Source: Stachybotrys elegans (taxonomy: Eukaryota; Ascomycota; Sordariomycetes; Hypocreales; Stachybotryaceae). From it: DNA of 64,000 nucleotides. Where the stretch lies: the NCBI GenBank assembly GCA_020746835.1, contig JAGPNK010000001.1, positions 1,116,001-1,180,000 of the forward strand, in the 5' to 3' direction. A model generated the notes under the pieces. The model searched no databases, was not told where the DNA came from, and was given only the letters and a program-made list of their open reading frames with translations. Positions 32,701 through 44,321 of this stretch are shown here, in pieces (position 1 is the stretch's first letter; each line of letters starts with the position of its first letter). The translations under genes and the position numbers were made by a program.

Positions 32701-35429
32701 GAACCACTTATCGATCTTGGTAAGCTCCCAGACCTGGTCCACAGTGTAGCCCTCGTGCATGGCGTTGGCAATGGCAAATAGTCGCTGGTCAGAGGGGGTC
32801 TGCAGCTCATCGACAATGCTCATCAGGGCCTTGGTATTACCGAACCCTAGGTTGTGGAAGTCGATGGAGCGAATGGCCTTCTGGATGGCTTCCTCGAAAG
32901 TTCGTCCGATGCTCATGACCTCTCCCACACTCTTCATGGAAGATCCGAGCTGGGTGGACACGCGGGTGAACTTCTTGAGATCCCACCTCGGCATCTTGAC
33001 CACAACGTAATCTAGAGAAGGTTCAAAGCAGGCACATGTGACCTTGGTGACAGAGTTCTTGATCTCCTTGAGAGGAATACCGAGACCCAACTTGGCAGCA
33101 ATAAAGGCCAGAGGGTATCCGGTAGCCTTGGAGGCAAGAGCGGAGGATCGCGATAGTCGTGCATTGACCTCAATAATGCAGTACTCCCGGGAAAAGGGGT
33201 TCAGAGCGTACTGAATGTTGCACTCACCAACGACGCCCAGGTGTCGGATGACGTTGACAGCGGTGGTTCGGAGCATGTTGTAGTCCTCGTCAGAGAGGGT
33301 CTGGGAGGGGGCGACAACAATAGAATCACCGGTGTGGATTCCAAGAGGATCAAAGTTTTCCATGTTGCATACAGTGATGCAGTTATCCTGGGCATCACGG
33401 ACGACTTCGTACTCAATCTCCTTCCAGCCCTTCATACTTCGCTCAATGAGCACCTGAGGGCTGGCGGCGAAAGCCTTGTTGCAGAGATCGAGCAGCTCGT
33501 CCTCGTTGTTGGCGAAGCCACTGCCGAGACCTCCAAGAGCATAGGCGGCGCGAACAATGACGGGGAAACCAATACCCTTGACAGCGTCCATGGCCTCGTC
33601 AATGTTCTTGGCCGAGGCCGACTTGGCGCACTTTTCACCAATAGATTCCATGCTTCGGGCGAACAGCTCGCGGTCTTCGGTTGTGATGATGGTATCAATG
33701 GGAGTGCCGAGAACCTGGACGCCGAGCTCCTCAAACTCATCCTTGAGCTGGATACCGACCTGGAGAGCCGTCTGGCCACCAAATGTGCAGTAGATGGCGT
33801 CGGGGCGCTCGTACTTGATGACCTTGCGGACGAAGTCGGCATTGACTGGCAGGAAGTAGACCTTGTCGGCTAAGCCCTTGGACGTCTGAATGGTGGCGAT
33901 GTTGGGGTTGATGAGGACGGTGTAAATGCCCTCTTCCTTGAGGGCCTTGATGGCCTGACTGCCAGAGTAGTCAAACTCACCAGCCTGGCCAATGCTGAGA
34001 CCACCACTGCCGAGAACAAGAACCTTCTTAACAGAAACGCGAGGGCTCAGCGCCTCGTTTTCGGCAATGGTACCTCCAGGGAAGTGGACAGGGGCCTGAA
34101 GGTTTGAGGGGTCCTTGGCGCAGTTCTCGATGGTGTTGATGAAGACGTCAAAGAGGTATTCAGTGTCGCGAGGACCAGGAGTGCTCTCGGGGTGGAACTG
34201 GACACTGAAGTAGGGCTTGTCGACGTGCATGATACCCTCGTTGCTGCCGTCGTTGGCGTTGACAAAGAGCTCCTTCCAGCCGGTGGGGAGGGTCTCAGTG
34301 TCGACAGCGAAACCATGGTTCTGAGAGGTGATGTGGCATTTGCCAGTGATCATGCTGGTGCAGGGAATGTTGTGGCCGCGGTTTCCAAACTTCATCTTGA
34401 TGGTCTTGGCTCCGGAAGCTCTGGCGAGCAGCTGGTGACCCAAGCAGATTCCAAAGACTGGGGTCTTGTTCTTGGCCAGGGCAGTGGAGATGTTGTTTAC
34501 GGTGGCTTCGAGTATGGCAGGGTCACCAGGTCCGTTGGAAATGAAGAGACCATCGTACGCGTCACCAGCCTCCTTGGTCAGGTCGTGGTCCCAGGGGCAG
34601 ACAAGGACCTCGACACCGCGCTTGAGGAAGCAGCGCAGCTGGTTGTACTTCATACCGACATCGACACAGAGCACACGGATCGTTCGGCCGGAGGGGTGCT
34701 TGCGGGCGACCGAGGCGGGGGCTTATACAACTTGGGCTCCTTGATGGACACTACAATGCAGGCATGAGTACAGGGTCAGACTAGAACAGGCGATTGAGGG
34801 GACTCACCCTGTGCCACGAGGTTCTCCTTGTTGGGGTTTACCCAGTCAATTGGCTCGAATTGATCAATGGACGAAAGGCCATTGATGCTGGCGACGGCCG
34901 TCTCGCCGTTGGCGACGCCATTGGGGGCCTGGCTCTGGAGCCTCATCCTTCCCAGCATGCTGCCCTCCTGGCGGATCCTCTTGGTCAGGGCACGGGTGTC
35001 GACGCCGTACATGGCGGGAACACCCTGCTCCTTGAGCCATGCGCCGAGAGAAGAGGCGGCAAGGAAGTGGGAGTAGTCCTCGCCGCAGTACGAGGCCACG
35101 ACGAGACCAGCAATGTGGATCTGGGAGGACTCGAAGTGGGCAGGCAGATCGCCGAGGAGCTCATCGAGAGCATCCCGCGAGGGAACGCCGTAGTTGCCAA
35201 CCAGAGGGAAGGTGATGACAAGGATCTGGCCGCGGTATGACGGGTCTGTCACCGACTCGGGATACCCCACCATTCCTGTCTGGAAGACCAGCTCTCCAGC
35301 AATGCTCTTGGCCGCACCGAAGCTGTAGCCCTGGTAGGCCACGCCATCTTCCAGCTCGAGGCAGAAGAGGCCGTCGTCCTGGATGTCGGTGCGGCGGGCC
35401 GAGGCCGGAGCTATAAGCTGCACCGCCAT
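29737..35429 (-). CDS. ura2: Fused carbamoyl-phosphate synthase / aspartate carbamoyltransferase (Ura2/PyrABCN type)
   Basis: Catalyses the first two steps of pyrimidine synthesis: glutamine-dependent carbamoyl-phosphate formation, then carbamoyl-aspartate. Proposed exons are 34808-35429, 32290-34750, 29866-32238 and 29737-29793, about 1837 residues. Order: glutamine amidotransferase (catalytic Cys in 'FGICLGHQ', His-Glu in 'QFHPES'), two ATP-grasp synthase halves, an MGS-like UTP regulatory segment ending near 'DFQTSHRS', then aspartate carbamoyltransferase ('[13 protein letters not shown]', 'HPTQAILD', '[11 protein letters not shown]'). The dihydroorotase-like domain of yeast Ura2 (2214 residues) is missing. 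There are two defects. The frame slips by one base in a C run (34717-34721) between 'KEPKLY' and 'VARKHPSGR'. Intron 2 should end before '[11 protein letters not shown]' but shows CG instead of AG (32239-32240). Intron 3 (29794-29865) is 72 nt and stop-free. Confidence 0.93.
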
Positions 35430-36532
35430 TTTATGCTATGCTTTTGCGAAGTAGCAGAAGGGGAAGAACGGGGAAAGGAAAAAAAAGAATGTGGGAAGAA
35501 TATGGCGGGGGAGGAATAAACAAAAAGTTTTTGTGCAACCACCGGATGACGTTTGGCGCAGCAAGCAAAGGATGGCGGGGGAGGGGGATGAGGAGGGGTT
35601 GTAAGTCGGTCTTAGACGACAAGCAAACTCGTTCTCAGAGTTCCCCTGGCAGACTCAGCAGCTACCTCAGGAACATTGGCCACGGGCGGGTAGGGATTTG
35701 GATTGTCTCGTGGCTCGAGTTTTTTCTGAGGAGGAAGAAGAAGAAGAAAAAGAAGGAAGAGATGGAAGCGAGGGCACAGAGACGGATGGGCGTAGAAGAA
35801 GTAGAAAAAAAAAACTTACAAGATAAAAAAAAATGTGGGGTACTGTGAGGCACGCAGGGTCAAACCTTTTTTTCTGCCGTTTCTTGAGTCTTTTTTTGTC
35901 TTTTTTTCTCGATTTTTTCTCTCTCCCTCTCTTTTTCCTTGGTTTATCTCGATTAGTCGACGCTAGCCATGCAGATCTACCGACTTCGGCATGGCGGCTA
36001 TGGGAGAAGGCCTGTGGTAGGTTCATAAGGCTGGTACCGCGGGCACAAACTGCAGGCTAGCAAATAAATAAATATATATATTAGTACCGAGAAGGGCGGT
36101 GCGTCGGATCCTGGCCCTTGGGCTCCTGGACGAACACATCCCGATCCATTGATATCGGCGACTGATCTGACTGGTCTCCTCGACACACTGCATCCCGATT
36201 TGAGCTGCACCAACGCGAATTTTTGTAGGGTTGGTGGCTGCGCCATCTCAATGCTTCACACCTTCGTCTGCACTAGCCCACGATTGATTGCCCCATCGGG
36301 CATAGATCTGGCATTTGCTCTTGACCGCCAGCTCCCTAGTAGCGGTACTTCTAGACCCGCCTAGAAAGGCAGCCAAGAGCTGTACTCATACATCGCTCAT
36401 CGTCGTCTCATTCTCATGTGAGTCTGTGAGTCTTCATCGTCGTCGTCACACCACCACTCGTATAAAAGTAGCAGCTCAGCGGCATTCCGCAGGACACCTC
36501 GCAAGCACCAGAAGCACAGATAGATCTCTCTC
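35430..36532. other. Divergent promoter between ura2 and pdx3
   Basis: No gene is seen. Strand-biased A- and T-rich runs (35740-35960) resemble 5' leader and promoter DNA. A TATA box for pdx3 lies at 36461. Confidence 0.55.
36461..36468 (+). promoter_or_regulatory. TATA box of pdx3
   Basis: TATAAAAG lies 65-72 bp upstream of the first pdx3 ATG (36533), an ordinary distance for a fungal promoter with a short leader. Confidence 0.55.
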
Positions 36533-37384
36533 ATGCGCTCAGTTCTGAGTAGGCGCTTCTTTTCGTCGACCAGAATGGCTCTCTACCAACCCCCCGACGC
36601 CTCCAAACTCATCTGTAATGCTCACTCACAATAAACGCATCCAAGCATAGATGATTCATATAAACTAACTACCTCAGTTGCTCCCGCAGGCTCTCAAGCC
36701 CACGGCCAGGCAGAGCAGTTTACACGCGGCAAGCTCTCCAGGGCCGACCTCGACGCCTCCCCCATCACCCAATTCCACACCTGGTTCTCCCAGGCACAGG
36801 CATCGCACCTCATCGCGCACCCAGAGGCATGCACCTTGTCGACGGCCGAGCTCCCCTCGGGCCGCGTGTCCTCTCGCATGGTCTACCTCAAGGAGCTCGA
36901 CGCCAACACCTCCAGCTTCGTCATCTACACCAACCTCGGCACCTCGCGCAAGGCCGCCGACATCCAGTCCAACGGCCACGCCGCCCTGCTCTTCTTCTGG
37001 GAGGATCTGCAGCGCCAGGTGCGCATCGAGGGCACCACGGCTCGCAACTCGGCCGAAGAGAGCCAGGCCTACTTTGACACGCGCGTCAGAGGCAGCCGCA
37101 TTGGTGCCTGGGCCAGCCGTCAGAGCCAGGTCCTGGCCCCGGATGCGTCAGTGGAAGGCGACGATGGGCGAGCTCAGCTTGACCAGTGGGTGCAGGAGAC
37201 TGAGGAGCGCTTCAAGGACGTAGAAAAGATGCCTGTGCCCGACTTCTGGGGAGGCCTCCGCATCATCCCGACACGCATCGAGTTCTGGCAAGGTCGCGAG
37301 AGCAGACTACACGACCGATTTGTCTACGACAAGGTGGAAGGTGATGGTGAGGCAAAGTGGACGCTGGAGCGTCTGAGTCCTTGA
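36533..37384 (+). CDS. pdx3: Pyridoxamine 5'-phosphate oxidase
   Basis: Predicted 262-residue FMN enzyme that oxidises pyridoxamine or pyridoxine 5'-phosphate to pyridoxal 5'-phosphate, the last step of vitamin B6 cofactor supply. Exons are 36533-36614 and 36678-37384; the intron (GTAATG..TCAG) joins 'SKLI' to 'FAPAGSQ'. The FMN-binding split-barrel is recognisable: 'SSRMVYLKELD', 'YTNLGTSRKAADI', 'ALLFFWEDLQRQVRIEG'. The C-terminal part has 'RIIPTRIEFWQGRESRLHDR', typical of the family, and ends 'WTLERLSP'. The first 14 residues ('MRSVLSRRFFSSTR') look like a mitochondrial presequence. A second in-frame ATG (36575, 'MALYQPP') would give a cytosolic form. Confidence 0.94.
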
Positions 37385-37884
37385 GTGTGCACGCAATTGA
37401 TAGAAACCATAGTCATGAGGTAATATGATGTAGAATCTGAATGGTGACCTCAAGATCATCATTACAACGTGTATTAAGAGCCACCAAGCTTGCGCGGCAG
37501 GGGTGATGGCTCGGGGGTATGTTATGCACACGACGATCCCACCGCGTCCAAGCGATCCTTTTTTCCCCCTGGTCTGATGCCATCCATGCCAAGGAGGCAA
37601 AACAAGAACCAAGGCATGCGACCTGAAAACAATGGTCCAAACCAAATCCAGGGGCTCTTCCCGCCCATATTTACCCAACCATAGCGCCGAGCAATCCAAA
37701 CAAAAAACATTGAAATGCAAGCTTCTCGAGCTGCGAGAAATTCATTACAAGGTCGGTAGGTAGCAAATAGAAAAAACAGGCAACATGATGTCTGTGGATG
37801 CTGGGAATCTCGCAACGCCGTTGGGGGAGGAATGCAATGCAGCCAAATAGTGAGAAATGACAACGCCGATGCTGGCTAAACGCT
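37385..37884. other. Convergent intergenic region
   Basis: This is the shared 3' region between pdx3 (+) and the cyclin gene (-). No gene is seen. A GGTAGGTAGCAAA string at 37753 recurs, shorter, at 29176. Confidence 0.55.
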
Positions 37885-38864
37885 TCATGACAATGCTTGA
37901 TCAAAATAATCGGGCCCGTCCAGGGCAGGTCGTGGCGTGGTCGAGCGGCTCGGCTTGATGCCAGGCGTGTCGACAGGCGTCAGAGTGTCACCGCGTCCCA
38001 TGACGGCATGGCCAGTCACCATGGTCTTGGATCGGCAGTGAGAGGGCACAAAGGTCGGGGTCTCGTCGCCCGAGACGCTGTCCGGGGGCGTGATTTCGCG
38101 GGTGTGGAAGCCGGGCTGCTGGGCGGCAAGCTGCATATCCACCATGGCGTCGGTGAGGCAGTCCTCGTCGCACAGGGGCATGATTCTGTAGTCGAGGCTC
38201 TCCATGATGCAGCGCTCGGTGACGTTGAGCTGGTCGTAGGACCACACGTCGCGGCCCCATTCTTGGCAGTAGTACTGGGTGGACTCCTGGGGATCCTCGA
38301 TGAACTTGACGGCGATGACGAGGGCGGCGAGGACGATGAGCTCGGGGTTGACCGAGTCGATGTGCAGCTGGGGGGCAAGCTGGCTCTGGGGTGCTGGCAA
38401 CGAGGGTGGGAGCGTGTGTCTCTTAGACGTGGTTCGCAGCAGGTTGCAGCGGAGGGGGCAGGAGAGGCGCCATTTGCGGGCAAACTTGGCGTCCAAGCTG
38501 TCGAGGATGCAGACGGCCAGGGCGATGGTTTCGAGGGGGAGGTCGGTGCGGCTGAGCATGGACTGGACTCGGGGGATGGAGGTGCTGGCGAGCGAGGCGG
38601 AGGAGGGGATGAGGTTGATGAGGTGAATGGCAGGGCCTAGAGAGTCAGTTAGGCATAGGACGATGGCTGTGCCTGGAGCTGCATACCCAGATATGTCGAT
38701 TTCAACGGCTCTGCGTCGGCTTCGTCGCAAAAGGTGCTCGAGGCACACGACTCTCTGGAGCTCGGGGGAGGAGTTGGGAGGTTGGACAGGGGACGGTAGG
38801 TGAAGTAGGTGGCGTCCTCGTCTCCCTCATAGGCGGCGGACAGCTTCTGGCTTCGACGCATCAT
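37885..38864 (-). CDS. Cyclin (Pcl/Pho80-like) domain protein
   Basis: Predicted 309-residue protein. Exons are 38687-38864 and 37885-38636. The intron (GTATGC..CTAG) has a CTAAC branch point and joins 'STYLG' to 'PAIHLINLI'. The cyclin box runs from about residue 75 to 215. It includes 'RVQSMLSRTDLPLETIALAV', 'PELIVLAALVIAVKFIEDP' and 'LNVTERCIMESLDYRI'. This arrangement, with an N-terminal 'LPTPPPSSRE' segment, resembles fungal Pcl-type cyclins that partner Pho85-like kinases in growth and phosphate control. The exact subgroup is not certain. The C-terminal tail is Thr/Pro-rich with several 'TP' sites. A long gene-free region lies upstream. Confidence 0.8.
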
Positions 38865-41800
38865 GTTGCTGGTCGTCTTCTACAGGTCCTACTGTCGAAA
38901 TGGAGCCGGTTGGGCAGTGTCTCATATTTCGGCGACGGGGTCAATCTCCTCCTATATCCCGCCTTGATCGGGTCTCCGGTTGCTTGGGAAGTCCGACGAT
39001 GGGTGCCTCTCGAGGTAGGTTTCTTTGACGATGGCTGAAGGAGAGGAATGAATGGCAGAAAGGTCGATGGGATGGATCACGCGAGCAAGCAAACAAGAGC
39101 CCAAGCAAGGAGACAGCAGCTTTTGAAGGAGCCCACAGGTATATATACAGCCAGAGAATGCTCAACCTTTCAAGCGGCGAGCTAGTGAGAAGATGAATGA
39201 ATGGGAGACGGATATGGTATCCGGAGAGGGAGGATGGGGGGGAATATATACAGATGTGGGAAGCGGTGTGGTGTTTTAAAGACACACCAGGCCGAAGCTC
39301 AGGGGATCTCAGCTAAAATAAGGCTGAGTCGTACGTGCTGACCAGGATCTCCGGTCAAAGACAGGTACTGGGGCGGTGGTGGGGATCCGGTTGGGCCTGA
39401 GAGGAGAATAGAGGGTGCACAAGGGGGAGTGCAGCGAACGAGTGGTGGCAGAAACGGTCATCTAGTTGGTCATGCTTAGTGGCATGCTTTGGATGCACCA
39501 AAAGCCAGATGACCAATGCAATAGGAATAGGCTCGCCGACGAGAAGAGGTGGATGCGGAGGTGGCTTGAGGCGAGAATGAGGCTTTTTCAATTATTTTAT
39601 TTTCTTCTTTTCTTTTTTTATTCGTATAGCAAATTGTGGGCAGGGAGGAGAGAAGACGAACGTTTCGGAGAAGGCGGCAGAGACCCAAGAGGCGCCACGG
39701 GCCACAAGCAGCGCCCAGCGCCAGTCTTGTTAGCACAACTTGGTAGAGGTTGGGCAGGGCAGGGCGCACATATTATGGACAGTGGTGGCAGGGGACGAGG
39801 CTAGGACGAGGCAAGCAAGGTACGGCAAACACGAGGCAATGGCGTCAGAAGCGACCAATGCAAACGGCCCTGCAAGAATAGTAGTGTCTTAGGCCTGGGT
39901 GGCACAAAATGGCACGGTGCATACTTGGAACCTTGTGCTATGGATTGCTGGCCGTGCCGTACTCCGGGTGAGCGAGACGTGGCTTGGCATATTATACCGA
40001 TCTGGAGAATACAGCCCCGTCCGTATGTTATGGCATCACAAAGCATGGCATAAGCGTCGGCTGCAGCGCCTGCAGAGCCGGTATCCAGATGGCGAATATT
40101 GTGAAAAACCATCCCCAAGAACCGGGGATAGTGCATGGGGAGCAAGATAGGGGCAGCGCGAGATCTGAAAGAGGGTCCTGGGCTGCCCGACAGACGGTGG
40201 ATCTCGTTTGTCACGGGTTAGCTTCACGGCACATACAGTATAACAAGTCGACTTGGGCATGTGCTGGTGCGGGGGAGTTGCTGTCGTGATGCAGCCAGCA
40301 TTGGTGCAGCCAGCATTGTGCAGCATTGGCGTCGACGCCGCGCGGCATGGTACAGGCTCTCTGCCAGATCGTCTCCAGGCGACAACCACGAGGGCGTGGA
40401 GAAAAGCTTCAGCGCTGCGTCAACAGACAAATGTTGCAAGGCAATGTTTGTGTTTGTTGTGGTCGTGCTGTGGGGTGTCTGCCGCTCGTGCTTGCAAGAA
40501 TTGGCCCGGAGAATAGCTCGTCAGGATACGGGAGTGGACCAAAGGCCGGCCACAGGTCGGTCGGACCAGGTTGGACCAGGTCTATGCCCTGAGAGCAACC
40601 TCCAAGAATCAGGGACCTGACGAAGCCAAGGCGGTAGGTGCCATGGTCCCCCAGGCCAGTGCCTGTGGCTGTGGCTGTACAGAGGGAGCACAGGGCAACG
40701 AGCCGCGAGTCCACTGCCGAGCATCCATGATGCGAGAAGTGCAGAAGCCGTCGGCCGCTTCGTCCTCGTCTAGGCTTGCCGGGTGCTGCTATTTTGACAA
40801 CAATGACGGTTGCTGATTGCTGTTGGCTGCTGCTGGCTGTTGTTTGCTGGTTTGTGGGCGGCCTCGACATGACCGTCTTTGTCACGATAAGAGCGTGTCG
40901 CACCGCTGCCAAGCGAGGTGAGCCGCCAGATACGATGTGGTATGTGCTCGAGGACATTCAGGGGACCTCGGTGGAGCGGCAGACTCGGCATGGCCTGGGC
41001 GCGCCGCGCATGGAATATGGAATATGCATGAACATAGCGATCATCATCATGATGCTAATGACGAGGGTGGTGGGCGATCCCTTTGCCAATGATCTGCTTT
41101 TCCGAAGGTGCACACGCGAGCGATCGGCCTCTTTTCTTCTTCTTTTCTCTCCGGCAAGCCACGTATGTATTCCGGTCTGGTGATGACGCGTTGGACATGT
41201 CAGCCATCCGTCTGATGTTTTGTCCTTTCAGGAACAGCAACAGGGCACTTGGTTGGTTGATTGGTCGCTTATTCCGGTTTGTACAGTTGGGGGAAGGTCA
41301 CCAACGTGTCTCCTTCCCGCACATGCGCGCCTTGCATATATGTATGCATATGCATGTGCATTGCAGATATCCATTATTATTATTATCCGCAGACTGTGGA
41401 TTGGCTACCTATTAGACTTTGTACTCCTGCTCTTGTTCACAAGTCCCGGTGCCTTCACCGCTCTCCTCGGCAGTCGAACCATTGCAGCTCCATGTCTTTA
41501 ATTCTCGCTCACCGTTCGCCAAGGTCCTTATCGTGACGGTATTCTGGAGCCGAGGCCTTCCATTTCCCATCTCGATCAAGGAGCAAGAAGCCCAGGGTCC
41601 TGGGTCCTGGGTCCTGGGTCCGCTGGCCCTCTCGTCCTGTACGGAGTACTCACTTGATAGACTGGTGGATATCCATCGAGAATTACACAAGAGCCATCCA
41701 TGTCGGCCACTTGGCCGCCAGCTGCGGGTTTGCGAGGACGCCTTTCAGCCGCAACACCATGTGGAACATTCCCAGAGGAGCTATGACACGAGGACGCCTG

Positions 41801-43414
41801 AGCTGCGTGCCGCCAGGCTGATTCTGCCAGCGCAATCAATTGTCCTCCGCCTGCGTCGCTCAACAGAATCTCTGGCAAACGACGCCAACTCAATTCCCGC
41901 GAGGCAGTCTCACAGGCACAAAGGAAATTAACCACGCCGAGTCAGCCGCCGCCGCCGCCACACCCCGCCAACAGTCCGGATGATGCAAGACACGCTCAGC
42001 TGCTCAACCATGTATGCTGGACGACCATCGCAATTAGCCCTGTCTGCCGGCTCTCACCGGTTCTGCCCACATCCCATACAGTACGGAGTACTACCTTTGC
42101 CATCCCTGCCCATCCTGCTACCCTAGACTATGGCGTGATGGAACAGGCGGGGAGATGCAGCTGGGCCTTCAATCACAGCACCGGCTCGTGTCTTACTGCT
42201 CTCGGTTACGTACCATACAGGATGATCAACGCATTCAAGACATACTATATAGACAAGCTTTGTCCAGCGGGCAAATGACCTGTCTCCTGCACACGAGACA
42301 GTGTGACTTAGCTGTGTCAAACGTCACCACCAGTTTTGCATGCTGACTTGACCTGGTAGCCCTCGAAGCTAGCAGAAAACATGTTTGGCACGTCGTGCCC
42401 ACTACACAGGAGCTGCTGGATGGGATGGTTTGGATGTCAGACGATGGCGAGCGCCACAACCTCGCGTTGAGCTGAAAAGCGATGCACGGATTTGTTGGCC
42501 CAATGACAGACCAGTCGTAATATATCCAGGCGGCTCCGAGGTTTCAGTCAACCCTAAGTAGAGTGGACAAATTGATGCTGGCATGCAATACAACCCTCCA
42601 ACACGCAGTAACACCCCAATGCAACCCCACGATGTTGGAGGATATATTGGGCTGGAGGTTTCGCAGTCATGGCTCATCGTAGAACCCTCCGCCTTTTCAC
42701 GCCATGCACAAATTCAGGCTGGTATGCTACTGTCTCAGCCGACTTGGCACCTGTGAAAGCCTAACCAACCCACACGTGGATGATGCCATTGAGTTCGACC
42801 AGCCAGTTGACCGGCTCGCTCACCCCCCGCCTGCTGTGCCCTCCGAATACGCCTTTTCGCTCAGAATATGCACAGTGACGGCTGTAGTTGGACCGTGGCG
42901 TCCAGCCACACAGCACTTTGGCGAGGAGCGCCCGACGATGCTATTTTCACTTTGGATCTAAAGAGGCTGGTTCACAAAGCAACGAGGGTTCCTATATAGT
43001 TAGGAGAAATTAGGAGCAACTAAATGTATCATGAATGCTAACCATAGCCGGACAAAGACTTGGATGCTAGAGGCATGCCGTCTGCTCCGGCCCAGAGATG
43101 GGTGTCCTTTGAAGGTCTCACAACATTCCAAGACAAATGCAAGTGGAAAAGGAAGAGTTGGTCCCAAGGGCGGGTTATAGCCCTCTTTATTTAAAAATCT
43201 AAGCCATCAATCACCTTCGGCGCCGATTCCCATGCCCTCTTCTACTCCATTTGACCACGCATCCCCTGGTACAACGATTTCCTCCTCGCTACGTTCGTAA
43301 AACATTACTGATTGAGTCCCAGTCTCAATCCCCGACTGTTGGTATCACTCTCTGCCCCTGAGAACCTGCTCATAGCCATTGTGTTCCAGCACGTCAACGT
43401 CTATGCAGAACCGC
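38865..43414. other. 4.5-kb gene-free region
   Basis: I find no supportable gene on either strand. Open frames are short, overlapping and without domains. Visible items are a 7-bp minisatellite at 41595-41622, TACGGAGTA motifs at 41640 and 42082, and C/T- and A/G-rich tracts. The part next to 38865 is the cyclin promoter and leader. The region is too long to be just one promoter, so it could hold a non-coding transcript or old repeat remains. Confidence 0.5.
41595..41622 (+). repeat. 7-bp minisatellite GGGTCCT
   Basis: Four tandem copies of GGGTCCT, the last one differing at its final base. Intergenic. Confidence 0.85.
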
Positions 43415-43973
43415 TTAATCCTTCTTGACGATGACGGTGGGAGGTACTGCCGAGATATGTTAGCTTTGATCAAGACCATGATGATGTGGGAAAGAACTTA
43501 CCACCACCGGCAATGAGCTGAATCTGAGGGATGTTGGCGACGTTGATGAACTGTTGCAGGTTGACACCAGCGATGCCGTTGATCAGACCAAAGTTGAGGC
43601 CACCGAGACCGCCAAGCTGCAGGCCGGCCAGGTTGACACCGTTGAAGACGCCGGTCTGAGCAATGGTAAGGAAGGTCTGGAGCTGCTGGAACTGAAGCAG
43701 GGCGTTGATGTCAAAAGCCTGGGCGTTGAAGAGGCCCTGGAAGGCAAGGGCATTGAAGCCGTTGTTCAGAGCCAGGTTCTGGAACAGGACAAGGTCGAGG
43801 GAGTTGAGGTTCAGCAGGTACTGGAAGTCCTGCTGAGCGAAGATGAGGTTGTTGAGCTGGCTGGCGTCAAAGACGGCACGCTCCTGGATGGCCGAAGAGG
43901 TGGCGGGCGAAGTGGTAGGGGCGGCGGCAGCCAGGGCAGCGAAAGCGCCAGCGAAGACAGCGGAGAACTTCAT
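43415..43973 (-). CDS. Small secreted Leu/Asn/Gln-rich protein, paralogue A
   Basis: Predicted 167-residue secreted protein of unknown function. Exons are 43502-43973 and 43415-43446; the intron (GTAAGT..GCAG) moves the stop so that the protein ends 'GGVPPTVIVKKD'. A signal peptide is clear ('MKFSAVFAGAFAALAAAAP', cleavage near 18-20). The mature part has no cysteine. It is rich in Leu, Asn, Gln, Phe and Ala with repeated 'L..L' and 'LQ' spacing ('LNLNSLDLVLFQNLALNN', 'FQQLQTFLTIAQ') and a Gly-rich patch. That suggests an amphipathic or self-assembling protein rather than an enzyme. Paralogue B, 2 kb away on the same strand, has the same exon layout, including a 32-nt last coding exon in the same phase. 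I do not recognise the family. Confidence 0.85.
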
Positions 43974-44315
43974 CTTGAAAGATTGAGGGGGTGTTTTGTT
44001 TATATAAAAAAGGAAGGAGTTTTGAGGTAGAGACCGTGTGGTAGGGAATTAAAGAGTTTTAAAAGTCAAATGAAGGACTGAGCCAGCTCAGGAGGATTAA
44101 GAGAATGGAAGCAAAGAGCACAGCTAGAAACGAAGCAGGTTAGTATGGGTTATATATCGAGTTGTTTCCATCCGATGGACAGGTGTGTTTTGAAACTCAC
44201 CTCTGAAAGCGATTAGAAAAGAGAATGGAAGAAGGCGAAGAAGACGATTGAAGGCTTGATTGTTGGGATGGGGAGGAAAGAAGAGGAGACTGATGGAGAC
44301 GGGAATGAGCTGCTC

Positions 44316-44321
44316 TTTATA
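44316..44321 (-). promoter_or_regulatory. Possible TATA box of secreted protein A
   Basis: TATAAA on the minus strand, about 345 bp upstream of the start codon. The distance implies a long leader, perhaps with a leader intron (a GGTGAGTTT donor-like site near 44200 and a TTTCTAG acceptor-like site near 44126). Confidence 0.35.

Noticed and set aside
40409..41183. Overlapping 182- and 135-codon frames on opposite strands
   Set aside because: Neither has a domain. The hydrophobic piece near 40800 comes from CTG/TTG repeats.
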